Shown piece after piece: positions 1 through 5,062 of a stretch of 8,860 nt of DNA; position 1 is the stretch's first letter; every line of letters begins with the position of its first letter. The stretch is from SVTX01 sp964567085 (lineage in GTDB: Bacteria > Bacillota > Clostridia > Oscillospirales > CAG-272), in assembly GCA_964567085.1 (NCBI GenBank), contig CAZMKU010000076.1, forward strand, positions 1 through 8,860, given 5' to 3'. The notes below the pieces were generated by a model, which worked only from the letters and a program-made list of their open reading frames with translations, did no database searches and had not been told where the DNA came from. The position numbers were made by a program, and so were the translations under genes.

Positions 1-604
1 GCTGACCGCTCGTCTTTGCTACCTTGTTTATAGCCTTGAACATAGGAAGCGGACCGCAGGTGTAGAAGTATGTGTAATCAAGATTTTCCATAGCGGTAGT
101 AACGAAGCCGCGGATTCCGTAGCTTCCGTCGGCAGTGCAAACGTAAACGTCGCAACCAAGAGCCTTGAATTCGTCCTCGTAGAATATTTCCTCCGCCTTG
201 TTAAAGCCGAGAATGACCGCGGGCTTTTTACCCTCCGCGATAAGCTTCTTTGCGAGATTATACATAGGGGGAATACCAACGCCGCCGCCGAGAAGCAGGG
301 GAGAGCTGCCCGATTTTGCCGTGTCGTAGCCGTTGCCAAGGCCTGTGAGTGTGAGGATTTCCTCGCCCGTTTGCATTTTTGACATTTGCTCCGTGCCCTT
401 GCCTACGACCTTGTAGATAACCGTAAGCGCGTCGGCTGTATAGTCGCAAACCGAGATGGGACGGCGCAGGTAGAGGCCGTCGAGCTTGAAGTTTACAAAC
501 TGACCTGGAGCGGTGATGTCTGTTGTGTCGCCGCGCAGTACCATTTTATAAACGGTGGGCGCGATACAAATATTTGATTCTATTTTTAATCTTACGTCTT
601 TCAT
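1..604 (-). CDS. pyrK: Dihydroorotate dehydrogenase electron transfer subunit PyrK (3' end outside window)
   Basis: PyrK is the FAD and [2Fe-2S] subunit of the NAD-dependent (class 1B) dihydroorotate dehydrogenase. It passes electrons from dihydroorotate oxidation at PyrD to NAD+ in cytosolic pyrimidine synthesis. Seen: 201 codons from ATG at 604. An N-terminal ferredoxin-reductase-type barrel carries the flavin motif RRPISV (residues 47-52). The nucleotide-binding half follows, with the glycine-rich GGGVGIPPMYNLAKKL (106-121), GFNKAEEIFYEDEF (133-146), TADGSYGIRGF (158-168) and CGPLPMFKAI (183-192). The family is usually about 250 residues, so roughly the last 50, including the cysteine cluster for the iron-sulfur centre, lie beyond the left edge. 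The start sits two bases after the pyrC stop, with GGAAGGA just upstream inside the end of pyrC. This implies one mRNA and probable translational coupling. By analogy with other Firmicutes pyrD would be expected next, but it is not visible. Confidence 0.93.
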   Translation of the reverse strand, partial: MKDVRLKIESNICIAPTVYKMVLRGDTTDITAPGQFVNFKLDGLYLRRPISVCDYTADALTVIYKVVGKGTEQMSKMQTGEEILTLTGLGNGYDTAKSGSSPLLLGGGVGIPPMYNLAKKLIAEGKKPAVILGFNKAEEIFYEDEFKALGCDVYVCTADGSYGIRGFVTTAMENLDYTYFYTCGPLPMFKAINKVAKTSGQ

Positions 605-606
605 AT

Positions 607-1830
607 TTAGTCCTTCCATACTATCTTGCCGCCACAAACCGTAACAAGACATTTTCCGTAAACCGTCTCGCCCTCAAACGGCGTGCTTTTGCCCTTTGAT
701 ACGAAGTCGTCGGGGTTGATCGTGTATTCCTCGTCTATGTTCCATACAGAGAAGCCGTTTATATCAAGTCCGAAGCGGCGTCTGGGGTTGTACACAAGCA
801 AGTCAAGCAGATGCTCAAGCGTCATTTTACCGTTCTTTACGAAGTGAGTGTACATTACAGGGAACGCGGTTTCAATTCCAACTACACCCATATTGCTGCC
901 CTCAAGACCTTTGGATTTTTCCTCTGCTGAGTGGGGCGCGTGGTCGGTCGCGATCATATCTATCGTGCCGTCGAGAACGCCTTCAATGAGCGCATCGCGG
1001 TCGGATTTGTCGCGGATAGGAGGATTCATTTTAAATCGTCCGTGCTCCTGAAGCTGACTATCATCCAGCACAAGGTAGTGCGGAGCGGTCTCGCAGGTAA
1101 TATCAACGCCGCGAGCCTTGGCGCGCCTTATTATATCAACCGATTCCTTGGTGGAAATGTGGCATACGTGGTATGCGCAGCCGATCTTTTCCGCGAGAGC
1201 GATATCTCGCGCGATAGGCCCCCATTCGCTTTCGGAGCAGATGCCGCGGTGTCCGTGCGCCTTTGCATACTCGCCGTCGTGAATGTAGCCGCCGCGGAGC
1301 AGGGAATTATCCTCGCAGTGCGCAACGATTATTTTGCCTAGGCGCTTTGCCTCTATCATAGCTTCTTCCATAAGTGCGGCTGACTGCACTCCTCGTCCGT
1401 CGTCGGAAAAGGCGATAGCGTCGCGAGCCATCTCGTTAAGCGCGGCTAATTTCTCGCCCTTCTGTTCAACCGTTATCGAGCCGTAGGGGTGAACGCCGAT
1501 GACCGCTTTTTCGGCTATCGCGTCGAGCTGCACCTTTAAATTTTCGTAATTGTCTGGAACGGGGTTTAAGTTCGGCATTGTGAGAACGTCGGTGTAGCCG
1601 CCGCGAGCCGCCGCGCGTGAGCCCGTGCCTATATCCTCTTTATAGAGATAGCCCGGCTCACGAAAATGCACGTGCACGTCGCAAAAGCCGGGTAAAATAA
1701 GACAGTTATTGTAAATGGGGGCAGGTATGCCGCAAGAATCAGAAGCAGAGACAGGCTTGCCGCCATCAAGGACAAAATCCCCACAGCACTTGTTGCCCGA
1801 AGCGTAATTTTCCGAATTTTTGAAAAGCAT
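607..1830 (-). CDS. pyrC: Dihydroorotase, class I (PyrC type)
   Basis: This zinc-dependent cytosolic amidohydrolase reversibly cyclises N-carbamoyl-L-aspartate to dihydroorotate, the third step of pyrimidine synthesis. Seen in the 407 residues: the metal motif DVHVHFREPG (51-60; His53, His55), FSDDG (141-145) with an Asp that in class I enzymes contributes to the metal site, AHCED (170-174; His171), CHIST (223-227; His224), the substrate-region motif KMNPPIR (268-273) and ATDHAPH (294-300; Asp296). All expected metal ligands and the catalytic Asp are present. The N-terminal segment before the first His pair is about 10-15 residues shorter than in many homologues (about 430 aa) and rich in Cys and Asn. 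The start at 1830 is supported by GGAGG eight bases upstream and a consensus promoter about 40 bp away. It is the first gene of an operon with pyrK. The leader is only about 33 nt, too short for the usual PyrR attenuator. Confidence 0.96.
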   Translation of the reverse strand: MLFKNSENYASGNKCCGDFVLDGGKPVSASDSCGIPAPIYNNCLILPGFCDVHVHFREPGYLYKEDIGTGSRAAARGGYTDVLTMPNLNPVPDNYENLKVQLDAIAEKAVIGVHPYGSITVEQKGEKLAALNEMARDAIAFSDDGRGVQSAALMEEAMIEAKRLGKIIVAHCEDNSLLRGGYIHDGEYAKAHGHRGICSESEWGPIARDIALAEKIGCAYHVCHISTKESVDIIRRAKARGVDITCETAPHYLVLDDSQLQEHGRFKMNPPIRDKSDRDALIEGVLDGTIDMIATDHAPHSAEEKSKGLEGSNMGVVGIETAFPVMYTHFVKNGKMTLEHLLDLLVYNPRRRFGLDINGFSVWNIDEEYTINPDDFVSKGKSTPFEGETVYGKCLVTVCGGKIVWKD

Positions 1831-1869
1831 ACTGTATTCCTCCGAAAGAGTACATAATTATACATTATA

Positions 1870-1898
1870 ATTATAACATACGATAATTTCTTTGTCAA
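1870..1898 (-). promoter_or_regulatory. Sigma-A promoter of pyrC-pyrK
   Basis: On the minus strand, TTGACA (1898-1893) is followed after exactly 17 bp by TATAAT (1875-1870), with a TGT extension directly before the -10 box. Both hexamers match the consensus perfectly. The predicted transcription start is near 1863, giving a leader of about 33 nt that contains the pyrC ribosome binding site. No room remains for an antiterminator/terminator pair, so PyrR-type attenuation at this point is unlikely. Confidence 0.85.
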
Positions 1899-1929
1899 TA
1901 ATTCTTTGCGCTTTTTTGCTCCTTTGCTC

Positions 1930-1958
1930 TTGATAAAATTGGCGGGCTGTTGTATAAT
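1930..1958 (+). promoter_or_regulatory. Sigma-A promoter of the ZIP transporter gene
   Basis: TTGATA (1930-1935) and TATAAT (1953-1958) are separated by 17 bp. The predicted start is near 1965, giving a leader of about 85 nt before the ATG at 2050. The promoter is back-to-back with that of pyrC: the two -35 boxes are about 31 bp apart within the 219-bp divergent intergenic region. Confidence 0.75.
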
Positions 1959-2009
1959 AAAACTGTACAAATAAAACAAATTCGGTCGAGTAGTGTCGAT
2001 TTCAAAAAA

Positions 2010-2032
2010 AGTATAATATACTGTTAGTAACA
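2010..2032. promoter_or_regulatory. Two adjacent palindromes in the ZIP gene leader (possible operator)
   Basis: AGTATAATATACT (2010-2022) is a perfect 13-bp palindrome around a central A. It runs straight into TGTTAGTAACA (2022-2032), a perfect 11-bp palindrome around a central G. They are flanked by a 7-bp inverted pair, GTAGTGT (1990-1996) and ACACTAC (2030-2036). They lie 45-67 bp downstream of the predicted transcription start and just before the GGAGG. A metal-responsive repressor site is one possibility because the gene is a metal transporter, but the sequences do not clearly match the Zur, MntR or Fur boxes I know. The first palindrome also contains a TATAAT and could be a second -10 box, although no good -35 precedes it. 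Confidence 0.3.
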
Positions 2033-2049
2033 CTACGGAAGGAGGAATT

Positions 2050-2811
2050 ATGCCGAACGGAATACTTACTGTATTAGTTACTGCACTGGGCGTTGGTGGC
2101 GCGACTGTCATCGGCGCGATCATAGGCTTTATGTTCAAGAAAATATCACATAGATTTTCGGACATTATTTTGTCCTTTGCCGCGGGCGTCATGCTTGCCG
2201 CCGCGATAATAGGACTTATTCTGCCGTCTCTTGATTACGGCGGAAAATTCGGAATTCTTGTCACTGTTATCGGTGTGTTCGCGGGCGCGCTTTGTCTTAA
2301 CCTGCTTGATAAGCTTGTACCGCATCTTCATAAATTCGTGGGCTCGGACGCCGAGCCGCACACAAATACAAATCTTTCAAAGGTTCTGCTTTTCGTTTTA
2401 GCAATCGCTATCCACAATCTCCCCGAGGGAATAGCGGCGGGTGTTGGCTTCGGCTCGGGAGATAACACGCAGGCGTTCATAATCGCGGGCGGTATCGCGC
2501 TCCAGAATATCCCCGAGGGTATGGTTATTATCGCTCCCATGCTCGCTGCGGGGGTGACACCGAAAAAGACCTTGCTTTGCGCGTTTGCGACGGGTTTGAT
2601 TGAGGTCGTAGGTACCTTTATCGGCTACTTTGCGGTCAGCATTTCGACCGCGATCCTGCCATTCGCTCTGGCGTTTGCGGGCGGTACGATGCTTTACGTT
2701 ATAAGCGACGAGATGATCCCCGAGACTCACTCGCACGGACACGAGCGAGGCGCGACGTACGCCTTGCTTATAGGCTTTTGCATAATGCTTGTAACGGATT
2801 TTTTCCTTTGA
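2050..2811 (+). CDS. ZIP-family divalent metal transporter
   Basis: This integral membrane protein is a member of the ZIP (Zrt/Irt-like) family, close in length (253 aa) and layout to bacterial ZupT/GufA-type proteins that import zinc and other divalent cations. Seen: about eight hydrophobic segments, and the family metal motifs HNLPEGIAAG (122-131) and QNIPEGM (152-158), whose His, Asn and Glu residues line the binuclear transport site. EVVG (185-188) follows. A loop between the third and fourth segments holds His residues (PHLH, 91-94), and HSHGH (227-231) lies near the C terminus. The start is preceded by GGAGG at 2041-2045. The gene has its own promoter and is divergent from the pyrimidine operon, so it is probably unrelated to it functionally. 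Zinc, iron and manganese cannot be told apart from sequence alone. Confidence 0.93.
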   Translation: MPNGILTVLVTALGVGGATVIGAIIGFMFKKISHRFSDIILSFAAGVMLAAAIIGLILPSLDYGGKFGILVTVIGVFAGALCLNLLDKLVPHLHKFVGSDAEPHTNTNLSKVLLFVLAIAIHNLPEGIAAGVGFGSGDNTQAFIIAGGIALQNIPEGMVIIAPMLAAGVTPKKTLLCAFATGLIEVVGTFIGYFAVSISTAILPFALAFAGGTMLYVISDEMIPETHSHGHERGATYALLIGFCIMLVTDFFL

Positions 2812-2862
2812 TATCAGCAGAATCAAAAATAGATATGCCTCAGAATTCAGGTAGGCAGAATA

Positions 2863-2890
2863 ACGGGATGGGCTATATCGCCTGTCCCGT
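2863..2890 (+). terminator. Strong hairpin between the ZIP gene and the aldehyde dehydrogenase gene
   Basis: Bases 2863-2873 can pair with 2880-2890 (11 bp including two G-T wobbles) around a six-base loop, TATATC. The following bases (GTTCATGCTTGTTTG) are only moderately T-rich, so this is an imperfect intrinsic terminator for the ZIP transcript or a structured leader of the next gene. A weaker 5-bp stem, TGCCT (2836-2840) with AGGCA (2853-2857), precedes it. A weak extended -10 promoter (TTGTAA 2789-2794, 17 bp, TATCAG 2812-2817) overlaps the end of the ZIP gene and could produce a leader carrying both stems. Confidence 0.4.
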
Positions 2891-2936
2891 GTTCATGCTT
2901 GTTTGAATGTAAAAAATATAATTGGAGTAAGATGAA

Positions 2937-4319
2937 ATGACAAGTCACGAAATACATAGCTTGCTTGAGCGTCAGCGCGAGTATTACAGAAGCGGCGCAA
3001 CGTTGCCGATAAAATTCCGTGTCGAGCAACTAAAAAAGCTATATGCCGCTGTCAAGAAATATCAGAATGAAATAAACGGTGCGCTCACAAGCGACCTTGG
3101 TAAAAGTCATTACGAGGGCTTTATGTGTGAGTCGGGGCTCGTGCTGACCGAGATCTCATATATGATCAAGCATACGAAAAGATTTGCAAGGAGAAAGAGA
3201 GCTCGCACACCCTTAGCGCAGTTTCATTCGCGCAGCTATAAGCAGCCTATACCTTACGGAAATACGCTGATAATGAGCCCGTGGAATTATCCCTTCCTTT
3301 TGACGATCGAGCCCTTGACGGATGCGATCGCCGCGGGAAATACCGCCATCGTAAAGCCGAGCGCGTATTCGCCCGCGACGAGCGAGATAGTCCGAAAAAT
3401 AATTTGCGAGTGCTTTGACCCGCAATACGTTGCGGTGGTTACGGGCGGCAGGGAGGAAAATTCCGCGCTGCTTGACGAGAAGTTCGATCTCGTGTTCTTT
3501 ACGGGAAGTCAGACGGTCGGCCGCGAGGTGCTTCGCCATACTGCCGAGCATTTGACACCCGCCGTGCTTGAGCTTGGCGGAAAGAGCCCTTGCATCGTTG
3601 ATGCAACCGCAAATATCAAGCTTGCGGCAAAGCGTATCGTGTTCGGTAAATACTTGAACTGCGGACAGACCTGTGTAGCTCCCGACTATATTCTCTGCGA
3701 GCGTTCGGTAAAGGACGAATTTCTTGCCGCGGTTATTTCTGAAATAAAGAAGCAGTTCGGAGAGGCTCCTCTCGAGAATGAAAATTACGGCAAGATAATA
3801 AATAAAAAGCACTTTGACCGCCTTTGCGGACTTATAAACAAGGACAAGGTCATCTGGGGCGGCAACACAAGCCTTGATACTTGCAGGATCGCGCCCACGG
3901 TAATGGACGACGTTACGTACGACGACGCGGTCATGGGCGAGGAGATATTCGGCCCTATTATGCCTATCATTGCTTTTGATGACTTCGACGCGGTGGTTGA
4001 TGAGCTGAAAGTCAAGGATAAGCCGCTCGCGCTTTATCTCTTTACGAGTAATAAAAAGCATATGAGGCGCGTTACGGCCGAGCTTTCTTATGGCGGCGGC
4101 TGTATCAACGACGTTATAATTCATCTTGCGACGAGCGAGATGGGCTTTGGCGGTGTTGGTGAGAGCGGAATGGGCAGCTATCACGGCAAAGCGGGCTTTG
4201 ATGCTTTTTCTCATTACAAATCCATAGTGGATAAAAAGACGTGGCTGGATCTGCCTATGCGTTATCAGCCGTATAAGAGTAAATTCTATGAAAAGCTTTT
4301 GCGTATTTTTTTGAGATAA
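2937..4319 (+). CDS. NAD(P)-dependent aldehyde dehydrogenase, class 3-like
   Basis: This enzyme of the aldehyde dehydrogenase superfamily oxidises an aldehyde to a carboxylate with NAD(P)+. Seen in 460 residues: SPWNYPF (114-120; Asn117), the cofactor lysine in VKPSAYSPATS (139-149; Lys140), FFTGS (187-191) at the nicotinamide loop, the general base Glu212 in LELGGKSP, the nucleophile Cys246 in NCGQTCVAPDY, EEIFGP (335-340), and GGVGESGMGSYHGKAGFDAFSH near the end. The length, the CGQTCVAPDY context and the C-terminal pattern fit the class 3 fatty/aromatic aldehyde group (YwdH/AlkH-like) rather than the longer betaine-type enzymes. I see no C-terminal membrane anchor. The start is preceded by GGAG (2924-2927). 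An ATG five bases earlier opens only a two-codon frame whose TGA overlaps the true ATG. The natural substrate cannot be inferred. The next gene is convergent with 32 bp between the stops, and no clear terminator lies between them. Confidence 0.93.
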   Translation: MTSHEIHSLLERQREYYRSGATLPIKFRVEQLKKLYAAVKKYQNEINGALTSDLGKSHYEGFMCESGLVLTEISYMIKHTKRFARRKRARTPLAQFHSRSYKQPIPYGNTLIMSPWNYPFLLTIEPLTDAIAAGNTAIVKPSAYSPATSEIVRKIICECFDPQYVAVVTGGREENSALLDEKFDLVFFTGSQTVGREVLRHTAEHLTPAVLELGGKSPCIVDATANIKLAAKRIVFGKYLNCGQTCVAPDYILCERSVKDEFLAAVISEIKKQFGEAPLENENYGKIINKKHFDRLCGLINKDKVIWGGNTSLDTCRIAPTVMDDVTYDDAVMGEEIFGPIMPIIAFDDFDAVVDELKVKDKPLALYLFTSNKKHMRRVTAELSYGGGCINDVIIHLATSEMGFGGVGESGMGSYHGKAGFDAFSHYKSIVDKKTWLDLPMRYQPYKSKFYEKLLRIFLR

Positions 4320-4351
4320 TATAAGCGTTGACTGAATATAGACGTAACGAG

Positions 4352-4681
4352 TTACTTACAAAGAATAATGTCGCACGGTTTTCCTGTTTTTTGGGCGTAT
4401 TTTATAACATATAACGTCCCTTTTGACTTTCCGTCCCAAAAAGCCAGGATTTTATCCGCGTAGTTTACTATTTTTTGATTTCTTATAATAGGCGCGGCGC
4501 GACCGTACCGTTCATATTGAGGAAGAAAGACAGTAAGCTTTAATCCGTTTTTTGTCGCGTATTCTGCCGCGCAAGAATCGACGCCGACTGCGCCGCCGGA
4601 AACAATCTCATCTTCCTTTGAAATATACATACTTATATCGTGTATAACGATATTTCTCGAACCAACAACTGCAATTTTCAT
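4352..4681 (-). CDS. SLOG-domain protein, DUF2493/YspA-like (putative nucleotide-ligand binding)
   Basis: This 109-residue single-domain Rossmann-like protein resembles the YspA/cpYpsA-related SLOG group. Those proteins are thought to bind nucleotides or nucleotide-derived ligands; some are sensors or enzymes in conflict systems. Seen: an N-terminal strand and loop VVGSR (5-9), the glycine-rich SGGAVGVDSCAAEYA (28-42), FLPQYERYGRAAP (52-64) followed by IIRNQKIVNYAD (65-76), and FWDGKSKGT (81-89). These match the order of conserved blocks in the family. The domain is complete with no extra effector part. AGGAG lies six bases before the ATG at 4681, and an extended -10 box lies about 50 bp upstream. 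It is divergent from a ribbon-helix-helix protein gene and shares an operator-rich 111-bp intergenic region with it, which suggests joint control. It is also more AT-rich than the flanking housekeeping genes. Its biochemical activity is unknown. Confidence 0.8.
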   Translation of the reverse strand: MKIAVVGSRNIVIHDISMYISKEDEIVSGGAVGVDSCAAEYATKNGLKLTVFLPQYERYGRAAPIIRNQKIVNYADKILAFWDGKSKGTLYVIKYAQKTGKPCDIILCK

Positions 4682-4707
4682 AAATATCTCCTATTAAATA
4701 TTTGGTG

Positions 4708-4722
4708 TACTTAAATTAAGTA
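4708..4722. promoter_or_regulatory. Operator-like palindrome, site 1
   Basis: TACTTAAATTAAGTA is a perfect 15-bp palindrome around a central A. Its first 13 bases recur with one difference at 4760-4772, 52 bp away, which is close to five helical turns. It lies just downstream of the predicted SLOG transcription start. The Arc-like protein encoded next door is the natural candidate to bind it. Confidence 0.5.
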
Positions 4723-4732
4723 TACTAACAAC

Positions 4733-4741
4733 ATTATACCA
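4733..4741 (-). promoter_or_regulatory. Extended -10 promoter of the SLOG gene
   Basis: On the minus strand the bases read TGGTATAAT, an extended -10 element (TGnTATAAT). No good -35 hexamer lies 16-18 bp upstream, which is common for extended -10 promoters. The predicted start is near 4726, so the palindrome at 4708-4722 covers roughly +4 to +18, a typical repressor position. Confidence 0.55.
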
Positions 4742-4747
4742 TAAAAT

Positions 4748-4775
4748 AATCTTAAAATATACTTATATTAAGATT
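4748..4775. promoter_or_regulatory. Operator-like inverted repeat, site 2
   Basis: This region contains TACTTATATTAAG (4760-4772), which matches site 1 at 12 of 13 positions. It is nested in a wider inverted repeat, AATCTTAA (4748-4755) and TTAAGATT (4768-4775). The site overlaps the -35 region of the SLOG promoter and a possible -10 box (TATACT, 4758-4763) of the ribbon-helix-helix gene, so occupancy would be expected to affect both genes. Confidence 0.45.
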
Positions 4776-4792
4776 TTTTAAGGAGATTTTTT

Positions 4793-4984
4793 ATGAGAAA
4801 CAAAAATAATAAGCATCTTGGAATTGAAATTGATCCCGAGCTTCATTATAAGCTTCACTATATATCGAAGTATTACGGTCGTTCGGCAAACGGAGAAATA
4901 CTGTATTTAATAAGACAGGAAATTAAAGCCTTCGAAAAAAGCGAGGGCGAAATTGAAATTTCTAAAGAGACAAAAACAAATTAA
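4793..4984 (+). CDS. Arc-like ribbon-helix-helix DNA-binding protein
   Basis: This 63-residue protein has the size and pattern of an Arc-family ribbon-helix-helix repressor. These proteins dimerise through a short beta strand that inserts into the DNA major groove. Seen: a basic N-terminal tail (MRNKNNK), a predicted strand HLGIEI (8-13), helix A from about 15 to 28 (PELHYKLHYISKYYG), the turn GRSANGEI (29-36), and helix B to about 49. The turn closely resembles GRSVNSEI of phage P22 Arc. The last 14 residues are a charged tail. AAGGAG ends eight bases before the ATG. The gene is divergent from the SLOG gene, with two related palindromes between them, so it is probably an autoregulator of the pair. 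Antitoxins of this fold are common, but no toxin-like gene accompanies it unless the SLOG protein takes that role. A strong terminator follows 20 bp after the stop. Confidence 0.8.
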   Translation: MRNKNNKHLGIEIDPELHYKLHYISKYYGRSANGEILYLIRQEIKAFEKSEGEIEISKETKTN

Positions 4985-5003
4985 ATTTGTTTTATGGGCA
5001 GTA

Positions 5004-5041
5004 AAAAAGGCGCTTACGGTTTTTGCCATAAGCGCCTTTTT
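5004..5041. terminator. Bidirectional intrinsic terminator between the ribbon-helix-helix gene and guaB
   Basis: Bases 5004-5016 pair perfectly with 5029-5041 (13 bp) around the loop CGGTTTTTGCCA. The GC core GGCGCTTA/TAAGCGCC is flanked by five A's on one side and five T's on the other. The structure therefore works as an intrinsic terminator on both strands and serves both convergent genes. Confidence 0.92.
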
Positions 5042-5062
5042 AGCATGTTAACGGGGTTTTTA

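Noticed and set aside
1629..2192. 187-codon minus-strand frame spanning the pyrC start, the intergenic region and the start of the ZIP gene
   Set aside because: It crosses two divergent consensus promoters and overlaps two well supported genes in other frames. The translation is low-complexity hydrophobic sequence without a family match.
2917..2922. TATAAT just upstream of the aldehyde dehydrogenase gene
   Set aside because: No -35 hexamer is present at a valid distance, and a start from it would fall inside or after the ribosome binding site, about eight bases before the ATG.
3213..4214. 333-codon open frame on the minus strand inside the aldehyde dehydrogenase gene
   Set aside because: It lies fully antisense to a gene with all catalytic motifs of its family, its protein has no recognisable domain, and it has no fitting ribosome binding site. 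It is a codon-bias shadow.
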